Shown here: one piece after another, positions 1 through 13,991 of the stretch
Position numbering within the stretch: position 1 is the first letter of the stretch
Layout: each line of letters starts with the position of its first letter
Assembly (NCBI GenBank): GCA_012295275.1
Contig: CM022668.1
Coordinates: forward strand, 1,263,637 to 1,327,636
DNA: 64,000 nt
Reading direction: 5' to 3'
Source: Chrysomallon squamiferum
Lineage: Eukaryota > Mollusca > Gastropoda > Neomphalida > Peltospiridae
Notes under the pieces: model-generated
The model's input: the letters and a program-made list of their open reading frames with translations, nothing else
Told to the model about the DNA's origin: nothing
The model's database searches: none
Position numbers and translations under genes: made by a program

Positions 1-443
1 TTAAAATAATTTGTCTGATCTCCAAGCTAAATACACTTTACAAAACCAATTTAGTTCTTTACAGTCTCTTTTATTTTGTTTTTATGCAATATTTGTCATT
101 TATAATTACATTTTTCTTATTTAAAAAAATGGGTGGATATTGGGTGGCTTGAACAGATTAATGGTATTTTCTGTTGGGAAAATTGATTTTATATATGAGC
201 AAATTGAGATACAAGCTCAGTCACAGAACGAATTAAACTTGCAAGTCAAGGTACCACTGAATTTAGAAACAAAGCAATTAACTGAAAGTTTCGCTTTATA
301 ATTTAATGTTTTATATATATACAGACATGCACTCACAAATATATACAAAGACAAAGACAATCTATTTCTAAAGTACACTATAATGTCATATCTCCTCTCT
401 GAATTTTCTGATAATAAGATTCATAATATTTAATTTCATACAG

Positions 444-3400
444 GTGATGATGCCAGCAATATGACAGAAGAAAAAGATCAGCCATCACAGAAGAAAGAAG
501 ACATCAGCAGGAGTGAATCAGAACCACTCATGTCTGAGTGAGTAACACACATTTAGCTATACATCCTGTGAATCAAACTGAGTAACAAATATCTAGCTTC
601 CTGTGAATCAAACTAAGTTACAAACATTTAGCTTCCTGTGAATCAAACTGAGTTACAAAAACACTTAGCTAAATGTCCTGTGAATCAAACCAAGTTACAA
701 ATGTTTGGCTATATATCCACTGAATCAAACTGAATTACAAACATAATTATTTTCAAATACATATAATGATATATTTTTAGTTAAACATAAATAAACTTCA
801 AAAATTCCATTTTTTTAATTCGATTTTTTATAGTTCTGATGGGAGGCTTCAAAGAAGAAACATCGCCATCATCATCATCATCATCATGAACATTTCAAGC
901 ATGAGGATCTTCGTCTACGTAGACAGAAGGGAAGTGATGTTCATCTTGATAATATAGATACACTGACAAAGTCGCCCACTGAAACAGATGAGGCTATGCT
1001 CCTCCACATGGCAGACCTTGATGAAATGGCTAGTATGTGGCTTAGAAATATTTCATACAGTTTGTCTATTGTTTGAGGAATGTTTATATATAAAGATAAG
1101 ACCATTTCCTAGGAGATGGGTTTTTTGTTCCACTAAAACTAAAGAAAAACATAAAGGAAAGCATAACAGACATATGGAATATTTGTTTATATATAGCTAT
1201 AGCTACATTTATTTCTATTTATCTATCTATCAATCTGTCTGTCTGTCTATAGAGCAGAAAAACAGCTGAAATGTGATTGGTTAAAAGTAATCTATGTAAG
1301 AAAGTTGATATAAGGTATATAATACCGGTGACAGGTTTAAAGACATTTTTTAGTCAGTAAATCTAACTCTCAGTTAGTACTTCAAATATTCTGATATCGA
1401 CAAATGAACACTTGAAGTGGTGAAATTAAAAAAGATTCTTGTCCATCAATATCCGACGTTCATCTCTGTTTCTAAGCACAGATAGCTTGTGTAGATCTTT
1501 TTTCATTGTGTTAAGATAATTTTTAAAACAATAGAAGAGTATGCAGTAGAAAATGGAATGCTCATTATTTAACTAATTTTAGACTAGAGTATCTTATTTT
1601 TTTGTTTTTTGTTTTTTTTCCCAAAAGGTCACAGGTGGGAAGATGTGCGAGGTATTCGACGTCACAAGATTGGTCGACATCGCAACACACTGCACTCCAT
1701 TGTCCATATAGGCAAGGTTCACAAAGAAAAGAAAGAACATAAATCTAAATCTAAATTTGACCACAGCTCACATGAGGTGAGTTTTTAGCAATATATTTTG
1801 TATTCTTTATGTAGTAAAATGGCTGTAATTTGATGTTAAGTTTTATGATTTAAAGCTGATAATGAGAAAGCATTTTACTTTTGCAGGTGTTTGTAGAACT
1901 TGATGAGTTGTATGTGGGAGATGAGGTGGAGTGGGAGTGGCGGGAGAAAGCCAGGTGGATAAAGTTTGAGGAAGATGTGGAGGAAGGTGCAGAGAGGTGG
2001 GGCAAACCGCATGTAGCGTCACTGTCATTTCACAGTCTGCTGGAGCTGAGGAGAGGTTTAGAGAATGGTGAGAATCTAAACAAATGAACATACGGTTGCT
2101 TACTTGTTTTCAGAAGAACTGTTAAACATATCCACCAATAGATATTTTGAAGAATATATTTAATTCACAATTATATTTACTAATAGATACATTTGTTTTA
2201 CCCCCAGAAATACAGTCACAAATAGAAATATATTTAAAACAAATAAATAATAATAGATATTTTAATCTATATTTACTTTTTATTTAGTTTGGTAATAATT
2301 TTGTTTGAAACCAGGATGTTTGCTGCTGGATCTGGAGGCCACAGACTTACAGACAATTGTACACTACGTGGTAGAGAACATGGTGATTCGAGACCAGATC
2401 AGAGAGGAGGACAAAGGAAACATTCTGAGAACTCTGTTACTTAAACACAAGTATGTGATTTTAATAACATTCCATTAGAATTAGTTTTTTCATTAATTTG
2501 GCTAAACAATACTATTGGCTTATTTCTGTTTTCATTAATGCCACCAGTAAGAGATATATTGCTAGAGGCTATATTGTGCAGGATTAGTTTGTTGGTGAAA
2601 ATCTGTAATCTTTTATTTATTTTACATTATTTGATGTTTTAGGATAGATTAAATTTCACTTTGTATAATACATATCTACTATATATTTTATGTATTTTAA
2701 TGTAATGATCTGAGTATTATTAGAATAAAGATTTTTATGTATTTCACATTATTCAGGGATAAACTAATTTCTGAGTGTTTTCAAATATGTAAAAGCCATA
2801 TGATTATAAACAGATTTGCAAGAAACAAATATAATATACTTACGCAGTTTGTTTTATCATTGTTAATATATTTTATAATTATTTTATATTTTTATCCAGT
2901 AGTATAAACAAGCTGTAATACATTTAACTGAAAAAGTCTGTATCTGTATATTCTGTATATTGTATTGATTTAAATTCTCTAAACTTAAAAAATATTATTC
3001 AAATGTAAAGTGGTACAGCCTTGGTTTATTGTTTTGTCACATTACTTTGTGGTTTATTATTGTTGTTTCTACCATTTTGTCATTGTTACCTATTGTTAGT
3101 GTTATTGTTATTTGCATCCCTAAATATATTTAATAGTTTTACTAACAATACTTGACACAAACAAAATCTGCACTTTTGATAATGTTGAAGTCAGAATTTT
3201 TGTGTTAGATTGTCAATCTTTTTTTTTTAATAAAAAAAGTCTTTATAGATATTAATCATAACTAATGTAAAAAAATGGTAATTGAGAATTCAGAAAAAAG
3301 AGTTGCTGTCTGTGATTGTATTATAATTTGTTAGTGTTTGTCTTTACCAGTCATTATTTATACAGTTATGTACTCTGCTGTCTCACATGTGTTCCAAATT

Positions 3401-4417
3401 TCAAAATGAAGGATCAAAACAAAAAATCATTTTTTTCTTATTTTTAATTGCATTTAAAAATGAAGGTTCAAAACTAATAAATCTATTTTTTCTTTCTTTT
3501 AATTACATTGTCGAACAATACATTTACTTAAATAAATTATCAATCAAGATAAATGATTACTTCATTTTTTAATTTATTTTTTAAATCTTTTTCTAATAAA
3601 TAAGAAATACTGATAGTCAATTAATTTATTTTTGAAAAATGCCATTTATTTTTAGGCTGGTTATCATTAAATTTTTGCCATTTAATTATTTTTTGTCTTG
3701 AAAAAAATAAAAATAAAATTAATACGAGATGAATATCATGGATAATCTAGGTTAATGATGTTATACTGAAAATACTTTGATGTGAGAATTTCAAATAACA
3801 GTAAATAGTAATTGAGAAATAAAAACATTGAATATTAATCTCAAAAGTAATTTGTGTTTTATTTTGTGTTTTGATGGCCTGCTTAATTACAGACATGTGA
3901 GTGACCGTTCTACGTTTTTGAGAAGGAATGTGTCGTATAACAATCTAGCAGCCATGGACTCCAGGTTTGGCACTCATTAGTTTTAACCACACTGCCTGCT
4001 TGTCTTCACTGTAGTGGTCCTTTTTACTGTTTTGTTTGGTTGGGCATGGTTATTAATGCTATTATTTAATACATCTTTTCTTATTATCATCAGTAAATCC
4101 ATTGCTGGATAGTTTTGGATCTTTCAGTTAATTTAATTTTTTGGGATAGTTGTATGTTATGGAAAGGTTAATTATGTTAGGCTGGCAATATAATAATGTA
4201 ATAGTTTGGGATACAGGCATGTAGAAGTTATTTACATAAGAAACTAATTTAATAATGGAATATTTTGGGATACAGGCATGCAATCTAAAACCTGCTGTAT
4301 TATGTAGTCTCATGATCAAGGTGAAGGCATGTTTTTGAAACTTCATTGTTGACTTGATGTTCATTAAGGTATTGAGTTTTGCATGTTCAATGGCAAAAAC
4401 ACAAAAAGCCCCATTAA

Positions 4418-4459
<42 letters not shown>

Positions 4460-6120
4460 CATACATACATGTAGACATGTATTATTATGGTTTTAAAATT
4501 TAAATAATGTTACTGGTATTAGAATAAGAGAAATGCTAATCATGTGAAGATCATAAAAAAGACATTCTGTGAAAAAACTGTTATGTATAAAAGTATAATT
4601 TAGACATAATTCCAACATGTTTTGAAACATTAAAATATACAAAACATGCATGAATAATTTTATGTAGAAAAGATGTGTCAAAGTTTAGCAAGTGGACAGT
4701 TTTTGTTGTGACCTACTAACAGGACTAATATTAATAATAATGTAAACCACTATTTAATGTTTTGTTGCAAACCTGTGTGTGTTGTCATCAAAACTGCCTG
4801 AATAACCAACAGATAGTTTCATTTCAGAGATATGTCTCTACTATAATGTATTTGTACATTTATACAAACACTTTAATCAGTTTTATTTTTTCAGATAATC
4901 ACAACTTTATTTTTGAGCTGTAATCATAGTATTAATACACTTGTATTGTTTTTGTTTTTTTCAGAAACAAATTTAAAAGTTGTAATAAATAGAAAATTAA
5001 CTTGATTCTTGCCTCAACTGATCCTCCACTGAGTCTGTAACAAAAGTAGTTGCTTTATTTTTGCTGATACCTCACAGTGTTGACTGTATTCAAAATTTGT
5101 TTTCAACTAATATTTCTTTTGAGAAGAGTCATCAGTCCCCAGTAATAACTAATTTTGCTGTTTAACTAAAACACAGTAAAAAAAAAAAAAAAAAAACGTG
5201 AAATAAAATAAAATCCCTGTTTTCTGTTTATATATTATTGTATGGTTTTTTAGGTCTCAGGTTTTGGATAAATACCATGGGCTTTTTAGGTAACACTGTA
5301 TTGTTTGTTGATTGAAACATGTTTAACAGTGTTTTTGTTTAATATTTATTGTTTTCAGATGTTGTACAAGTACTGTCATATTTTAACTTGTACAGATGTT
5401 CAACTCATCAGTAAGTTTCAGAGAATGAGTCCAGGTCAGGACCATTTGCTGATCAGTTTTTGTTTTTATGTAGAGTAAATATTATTTTTTTTATTGTTAT
5501 GCTGATGAGCTTCTTAATAAAAACTGACCAATCTTAACATACATGCCAGACGTTCTTTTTGACCATTAAAAAATATTTAATTATTTTTCTTCTTGGTTTA
5601 AATGAAAAAGATTGCAAATGGTTTAAGCTAAATTAAACTGAGAAATATTTAAGAATTAGTAATATTTTATTCAGCAGAAAGAAATATGCACATGTAATTG
5701 GGTTTGGGTTTTTCATTTGTTATTTGGCATGTATGTAGCTGTATCTACATCAGTGTTGTCCTGTGCATCAAGTAACCAACCAGCTCTAGTATTTTGAAAA
5801 GATGCAGTAGCTTTATCAGACTGATAAGTAAAATACAACTGTTTTCATTCTAACATAGATAGAAACCCTTTAAATGATCTCTACAAAATATTATCAGTAG
5901 TTAATTAATGATGATCTTGTACTAATAATGAATAATATAACAAACTGATTAATGTGGTTACTTATAATTAATTGTTTTTAAAAAAATCAGTAATTTGGTT
6001 ATACCCATTTTGCCAGACATGGTAGTAAGCTATACAATGTATGCTTTAAAAAAGAGAAATTTTCATTATATAATTTAAGGGATACTATAAATGAATAACA
6101 AAAAAAAACCCATAACATCT

Positions 6121-6158
<38 letters not shown>

Positions 6159-9100
6159 TGCATTTAATGTACATTACCCTTGAAATTCTGTCCTGATTGT
6201 GTGTGATTTTTTTCTTTGTCTTTTTTGTTTTTTGTTTTGATTTTTTTTAATTAATGTTTTCAGTGGGGAAATAAATGCATGTACTGTTGTAAGCATGCAT
6301 ATATTCTTATTATTTTTATGTATGCAGATAAAGAAAACATTTATTTATTTACTATGAACATTTTAATATAGTTTATAAATGTACAGAAACTGAATTAATA
6401 TTATTAAACAACTTGAATGAAAGATTTACAAATAAATAAAAAATCTGTTGCAGATATGCATTTTAATTATATATGTTCATATTATTAGCTCATAGAATTT
6501 TGATACACTTTTAATTTATTTTTGCATTTTTCAAACTTAAAATAGTTTCAGTAATTAAATAGATGGATATAATTTGCATATAGATTTTTGAATTGATCAG
6601 ATATGTTTATAATTATCAATATTCAGTGTAATTTACAATTTATATTTAAAATAAACTGATTTTAACGTATGTCTTTGAACAATTTAGAGGTTAAAAAGTT
6701 TGATTTTTATTTTAAAATATAATTCTTTATTTTTTTAATCTCCATTAAATTTGTTTACTTTATTAAAAATGTAGACAGTAGTTCCACAAATATGTTCTGT
6801 TTATAATTTATGTATTAAAAATATTATCTGTGACTAACAATAATCAGGTAACATTGTCCATCTGTAGCTCAGTGGCAATTGTTTTTATTCATCATCTACA
6901 TTCAAATCATTTTAACAAACTTAAAAATTCACTTGCAAATACAGCTAAAATAAATTTGCAATGTATTTTATTGCTTCTTCAGAAAGATATTATAATTTTT
7001 TTCTTAATTGCAGAGATTTCTAAATAACTATTATATAGTTATGCACCTTAGATATTGAAACAAAGAAAATTATTTATAACATTTAAATAAATGGCAAAAA
7101 TGTAATATTTTTTTTTTAGTAGTAAAGCTTTCAGATAGTTTTAATATAATTTTTTTTTTTTTTACAGACATCAAAAAGAAAAGTTTCTTCTGAACTCAAT
7201 GTCAACAAACAGTTTTCTCACAGTGGCCTCTTCACATGCTTTAAATCAAACCTGCTAAACCTGAGGATTCATCAAATTCAAAAACTAAAAAGGAATCAGC
7301 AAAACTGGAAATGGTTAAAGTGGATGTAGATAATAATATGGTAATTATCTCTCATAAGTAATGTAAAAATAAATTCATTTATTTTAGTATTAATTCCTAT
7401 TTATAACTTATATAAATCTTTTAATGAAAATTATTTTTAAACGAATTAACTAACATGTTATCTTAAGACTTCTATTTTTTTTAAATTAATTTAATTTTGA
7501 TGACATATTTATTTTTTTATTTGACTTTACTATATCTTAACTCCATCATATGTACTCATATTTACATTGGCAAGTAGGCAGGTATACAAATAAATAAATA
7601 CTTATACTGTAAAATGTACATGTAAATCAGGTTCATTCTTCAGTTGAAATTGTCGCATGTTTCAGACTGGAAATGACGGAGTTCACATTGGAATAACACC
7701 AACAGATCAGAACAAGAAAAATGTTCAGGACATCATGCGTCGGATCCCGTCAGGCTCAGAGTCGACCACTGTGCTTGTTGGCCGAGCTGACTACTTAGAG
7801 AAGCCTACTGTAGCATTTGTTCGACTAGCTAAAGGAACAGTCCTGGAAAACCTCACTGAGGTGCCTCTTCCCACTCGTTTTATCATCATTGTGCTGGGGC
7901 CTGACAAAGAAGGAATGGATTATCATGAAGTTGGCAGATCTATTTCTACTCTGATGGCTAATCAAGTTAGTTAATTATCTACCAGCATTAAAAACTGGTT
8001 TTTAAATACAACCATGACATGTTTATAGTTTTCTTTTCATTTAGTTAAAAATATTATCAACTAGATAATTCATTAGTTTGTCTTCAGCAATTAAATCATT
8101 ATCTCTTGATACATGTTTTGCATGTACCTGGTAATTATAAACTGTCACCAGATATCAGTAATATTTCACCATTATTAACTTTGCTTATTTTGTTATATAA
8201 CATATAAAAGTCAGCATTTATTTATTTATATATTAAACTGTTCTGTATTAAAATTAGTTTGAATAGTTTAAATAGTTTAGATAAAGGTGATTTTGTAATA
8301 GATACAATAGCATAGTTTTTTGTAATAGATGATTTCAGGTTTGTCTTTTGTTATTTTTCAGCTTTTCCATGATGTTGCATACAAGGCACAGAGTCGTGAA
8401 GAACTGCTGCATGCTATAAATGGTTTCCTCGATGACTCGATAGTCCTGCCTCCAGGAGACTGGGATCACAAAACACTTCTTCCCATAATGGACATGGCTC
8501 GCAAACGTGCTAATGTTCGACGAAGAACAAGGAAAAAACAAGAAGAGAAAGAAGGTAATTTCCCTGTAGTCTTTATCTTTGAATGTAATATGTATTGAGA
8601 AATAATTGTAAAGCTGGTTTTTAAAATACTTTTTATTTTTTAATAAATGTTAATATATCATATTTTTTTATTTTAATATATTTCACTGATTGAAGGTCTT
8701 ACTTCTAGTATTTTAATTACCATTATTAGAATAAAATTATTAATTTTAATTAGTAATCTGACCCCAGACTTGGATATCAGAAAAAAAAAAAAATTTGGTT
8801 ATACAAATGATAAAATTTGGAGATTCCAGTGATAGATTAAAATGATATTTGTTTATTTGAATCTGTGTATTTCAAAAATTATTTTGAGTTGAAATAATAT
8901 TAAAAAGCTGACATGAAATAAGCTGTGTAATGAGCTGGACAATGTTATATTTTTATAAAGCTCTGTTGGAGAAGGAGATTAAAGACAAAATTCCATCTGA
9001 TCCTTTACAACGAACTGGCAAAGTGTTCGGTGGTCTCTTCAACGACATTCGTCGCCGCTATCCTCACTATCTCAGCGACTTCAAGGATGCACTCAACGGC

Positions 9101-12100
9101 CAAAGCATGGCAGCTCTTGTTTTCATTTTTTTCGCTTGTTTGTCTCCGTGTATTGCATTTGGAGGTTTGTTAAGTAAGTATGCACAAACAATCAATAAAC
9201 ATTAGCACATATTTAGACTATGATATTTTTATATTTTTAACAAACAAATAATTGATAGAAATGCATGCATCCATGCATAAAGAAGCACAAATAAAAAAAA
9301 CAATAAATAAAAAAAAATGATATATGGCAAACAGATAAATAGAGAATCATGAAAATGTCTGATAGATTCCAGTTTGTAATAAACTTTTTCAGGTGAGAAG
9401 ACAAAGGGGTTTATGGGTGTCACAGAGACAGTGTTAAGCACGTCAGTGTGTGGAATTATTTTTGGACTTTTCAGTGGACAACCTCTACTCATTGTTGGTG
9501 CTACTGGACCTGTTCTTGTCTTTGAACAGTCCCTCTTTAAGGTAATTACATTCAGCATGAATGTTTTACTAGGTTTTCAGTCTTTTGTTTTCTTCTTCTT
9601 TTATGTGCCTAGTGAATTGTTATTAAATGTTAATTTTCACATAGTGTTGATTGTTATTAGAAATGCCTTAGATGTTACATTAAATAGGTTCAGTAAGATA
9701 TTAGATTAACATTTCTAATAAATATTAATTTTTGGATTTAAAGGGATGTCACAAAATACTTAAATTTTAAATGTCTAAATTCATATGCAAAGTTTTTCAT
9801 ATCAGAAATTTATTAATTATTCTGTATTTATTACTTTCATTTGGCTTTTCATTGTTACCTGTTACTCTTAATAATTAACTTATAATTTGAATTTTTAAAA
9901 TGATTTGTTTTGTAATATATTTATTTTACTTAATTACCTGACAAAAATTTGAAATTGTTTTACAGTTCTGTGATTCTAATGGCATAGAGTTTTTACCATT
10001 TCGTTGTTGGATTGGAATGTGGGTGTGTCTCATCTCCACAGCAACAGTGGCTGCTGAAGGCAGCTTTCTAGTTCGATATGTCACCCGTTTCACTGAAGAA
10101 ATATTTGCTATTCTTATTTCTTTGATATTTATTTATGAAGTCATCAAGAAGCTGGATGCAGTAAGAATAAAAAAAAAAAATTCTCTTTCAATTGATTTTA
10201 TATAATGTACATTTTTTCTCATTAATATATTTATTTCTAATTAATATGCAGTTTACCTGATAACACTGACACATTTTAATTGACTTAACATTAATACAGT
10301 TGAGTGTTTATGATTTTGAATACTACTTGTATATTATATTTATGAAGTAATTGGGTTTTTTTTTTGTTGTTATTACTCTCAAATCAGTCTGTCTTTTTTA
10401 TTGCAATTTTAAATATAGAAAGATGTTTGATTAAAATGAATATACTTTCAGACATTTGACGCTCATCCTCTTAAAGAGTTTTACTGTATGCCCAACGAAT
10501 CAACCTACACACCTCACCTGGGGAATGTATCTGGTAACCATAGCAATCTGTTCAGCACTGGACCATCAAACGACAGCTACTTCTTTGAAACAAATGTTTC
10601 TGGTCATGGACTGAGTAATGATTACAAGAAGATAGAGCGACCTAACACAGCCCTGCTTTCCACAATACTTACTGTAGGAACATTCCTCATTGCTTATTTT
10701 CTCAGGGTGTTCAGAAATAGCAAGTTCTTAGGCAGAAATGTGAGTGAAAGTCAAAACTAATATTTTAGATTTTATAACATCATTTTGCATTACTTAACTG
10801 CAGCAACAAAAGATTTTCAAATAAATTAACAACAACTACATATGCATGCATATACATGCATACACATATGCACACAAACATACAGACACACACACACACA
10901 CACACACACATTTCAAAATATCAAAATTTTTAAAAACGTTTTTTAATAACTTAGTTTCATAGCAATGAATAAATTATTATTTTTTAAAATAATTGTGACT
11001 TTAATTTTACAGGCTAGAAGAGCGCTGGGTGATTTTGGGATACTCATTGCAATTGTTGCCATGGTTCTCCTAGATTTCTTTATAAAGCATACATATACAC
11101 AGGCAAATATTTCTTCATCTTCTGTCTTAAACTGAATTAACTGAAATTAAACTTGAAATTGTGTTTTTGAATTCTAATTCTAATATGCTTGCAAGTCAGC
11201 CTGATCTTATTTTTAAATTACATGTTTAAGTCTGCATTTTGATAATGTCATTTTAAAAAACTCCAACATTTTGATTTATTAATGAAAACAATTAGTATGT
11301 TTGTGAGTGGTGTATCTTTTTTATTATAATTATGATGACGTGTTACAGAAATTGGAGGTACCTGATGATCTAAGCCCCACATCACCTAACAAGCGAGGCT
11401 GGTTCATTAACCCACTGGGCATGCACAAAGCTATGGAGACCTGGATAATATTTGCTGCCATCATCCCAGCTTTTCTTATCTTCATTCTCCTCTTCATGGA
11501 GGTGCAGATTACAGAGTAAGTAATAAAATATATTATGTAACATAATTTAGCATTAAGGGGACATGCACTGGTGAATATTATTCAAAATAGAAAAAATATA
11601 TATTATATATACATATATATTGTCAAATTTAATTTTTGTTTCTGTCAGTACAGGCAGTTATCGATTTATTATCATAATTGGTTTTTGTTTGATCAAGTTT
11701 GACATCTACATTTATAGAATCCATTTTATTATACATATGGTACATTGTGTAATCATTTAATCATGTTATCTGTATCTTAAAGCATATTCATTTTTAGTAA
11801 ACACTTTAATTAGTTTAAATCAATCTCAATTCACACTACAATGTGTTTAATACTTGCTACCACTGGATCAAATATATCACTTTCTGGGTAGCTGGTGGAT
11901 TCTTCACAAACATATTGAGCTTAGTCTGAATTGTTCTTACTTTCCTTTCCTCTTAACTCTCTTGACAAGGATGGAAAGCATCTTGCACCAGTGTGAGAAG
12001 TTTGAATCTGGATTTAGCACTTCTCATAGAGGTGCAGTTAAACAGTAGTAAGTCAGTGACTGACTGTATATTGAAGTTTTATTTTTATGTAAAAACAGCA

Positions 12101-13991
12101 CATTATTAAAACAAATGAGTTTAATTCACAGTGTTTGGTTTGCAGGATGATTTTAAACAAAAAGGACAGGAAATTGAAAAAGGGTTCAGGTTTTCACCTT
12201 GATCAGTTTATAATGGGAATAATGGCGTTTGTGTGTGCGTTGTTTGGTCTGCCGTGGATGTGTGCGGCTACAGTGAGAACCATCGCTCACGTGTCAGCTC
12301 TCAGTGTGATGAGTCGAACACATGCGCCTGGAGAAAAACCGAAACTACTCGGAGTCATAGAGCAGAGAGTCACTAACATTGCTGTTAGCTTGTTAATAGG
12401 TGAGAACAGTTATAAGTGATGTGAAACAAGTCAGTGGCAGTTTTTAACATATTAGACATTAATCAGTATCTTGTTCATAATTTTTACTATTCCTGAACCA
12501 TTAATTGCAAAAAGAACTGAACTTTGAATTCTGTTTGCTAGTTATTTCTTCAATTAAATTAAATTTACATGTTTTATGTTACACACTGTATAATACAACA
12601 TTTTAAATTAATGTGTATATTTTAATCCAGGTATTTCACTGGCTCTTGGGCCACTGTTAAGACAGATTCCCATGGCCGTTTTGTTTGGTGTGTTCCTCTA
12701 TCTTGGTATCTCAGCCATGAGTGGAGTACAGATGTTTGACAGAACTAAACTACTTTTCATGCCTGTTAAACACCACCCTAGTGTTGGCTTTGTGAGGAGG
12801 GTCAGTATAACACATTCTTATCTAACTTTTACATTGTGCTAACCTGAGATAAAAGATTTCTAAATAAATTAAATATATTAAAGAAGTTAAGGTGCAGAGG
12901 TAGTCTAACAGGTTCAGGGAAAGTTTGTCAAATCCCTCATTCAAGTTTATTTAAATAATATTTATAAAAATGTTCTTAAGTTAACTGTAATTTTTAATTT
13001 AATCTTATCTAGTTAGCAATTTCAATTAGGTGTATATTTGTATTTCATTAGTTACCATTAAAGTAAATGATATAGTTATTATATGTATATGTATGTACAG
13101 TAAGTTACTATTGCAGTATGAGATACACTTGTTAGGAGTATATACATATAAAATAAAAATGTAATAGTAAATGGTTGTTATGTTTTATGTTAGGTGCGTA
13201 CATACAAGATGCACATCTTCACGATCTGTCAGCTTGTTTGTCTGGTTGTTCTCTGGGTTGTCAAGTCAACACAGGCAGCTCTTGCTTTTCCATTCCTGTT
13301 GATTCTCTTAATTCCACTCAGACTGAAACTCATAACACGGTTTTATTCTCCTAGCGAGCTGCATGAGGTAAGTTATGATTCTGTAAAACATGAAATTAAT
13401 GTGATTTCCAGGATAAACCAAGTTAGGGATCATCACCTCATCTTTAGTAGAAGTAGACAATATCAATATTAAAATTCCTTCAGTATTTACTAGCTGTATA
13501 ATTATTTGAATGTTGAAAAACTATAATCTGAAAGGGAGGTCACTCATTAATTAAATGTCATTTACTTGCATTAATTGAGAGAAGTTAAAATCCATAACCT
13601 GCTGTACCTATACACAGACACACACATGCACACATATTAAGGATTCTTTCCTTTCTTCAGTTTGATTTATTAAAAATATGTATGAAACTGTTTTTTTCTT
13701 AGTGACAAGATAATTGATTATTATTGGGATTTTATATTTTAATAATTATATTTGAATGTCATTAACTCTTACAGTTCTTTGATATTGAATCTTAAAAATA
13801 CCAGTATCCATGCTTTAATTAAAATTAAAATGTTTGGTCTATAGGATTTTTTCTCGGTTTGTATTTGATTTTCTGGATGTAACTATATAATGTAAAGTTT
13901 TTCTTTTCAGCTGGACAAGGAGGAGGAAGATTCTGACATTGATGAGGAGGAGGAACCAGATTTCTATGAACAAGCTCACATGCCAATATAG
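444..13991 (+). CDS. SLC4 anion exchanger, AE2/AE3-like (5' partial)
   Basis: Plasma-membrane Cl-/HCO3- exchanger family (SLC4A1-3). Exons: 444-537, 834-1032, 1628-1776, 1887-2067, 2315-2450, 3893-3964, 7168-7340, 7666-7965, 8362-8554, 8961-9173, 9393-9541, 9966-10160, 10452-10739, 11013-11102, 11349-11515, 12146-12399, 12631-12800, 13194-13367, 13911-13991 (stop). About 1,090 codons are present; the start lies upstream. The cytoplasmic domain shows [20 protein letters not shown] and [13 protein letters not shown]; the membrane domain shows [32 protein letters not shown] and KHHP. The acidic tail ends MPI. PHYLSDF, HTYTQKL and the tail match AE2/AE3 better than the Na+-coupled NBC/NDCBE branch. 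The loop coded by 10452-10739 has several N-glycosylation sequons and one Cys. Exons 834-1032 and 7168-7340 each need a one-base frame change. The intron after 11102 has a GC donor. Confidence 0.9.
538..745. repeat. Intronic tandem repeat, about 35-43 bp unit, about 5 copies
   Basis: Diverged copies of a unit containing CCTGTGAATCAAACTGAGTT and a TTAGCT tail. The first copy overlaps the splice donor of the exon ending at 537, whose GAGTGAGTAAC resembles ACTGAGTAAC in the repeat. Nothing else is visible in this intron. Confidence 0.7.
861..893 (+). repeat. Histidine-run coding repeat in the anion exchanger
   Basis: A (CAT)n run inside the second visible exon codes H-R-H7-E-H. SLC4 proteins often carry His/Arg-rich stretches in this part of the cytoplasmic domain. 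The frame read here is the one that continues into the conserved downstream exons. A single-base break lies just upstream, between 837 and 860. Confidence 0.75.
3965..7167. other. Long AT-rich intron of the anion exchanger, no exon seen
   Basis: A 3.2-kb intron with TA microsatellites at 4424-4452 and 6126-6155 and an A-run near 5180. I looked for spliced coding segments that would extend the variable linker between the exons at 3893 and 7168 and found none. Open frames here are short and low-complexity. Confidence 0.6.
11103..11348 (+). other. GC-AG intron in the anion exchanger
   Basis: The upstream exon ends CATACATATACACAG and is followed by GCAAATAT, not GT. The acceptor is TGTTACAG. 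Joining at these points keeps phase 0 and gives HTYTQ-KLEVP, which matches the conserved HTYTQKL region of AE-type SLC4 proteins. No nearby GT gives an in-frame join. Confidence 0.75.

Noticed and set aside
11854-12048. 64-codon + frame within the anion exchanger intron
   Set aside because: The flanking exons (ending 11515 and starting 12146) join in frame and match the conserved ETQIT...KKGSGFHLD region directly; this segment has no place and no matching splice sites.
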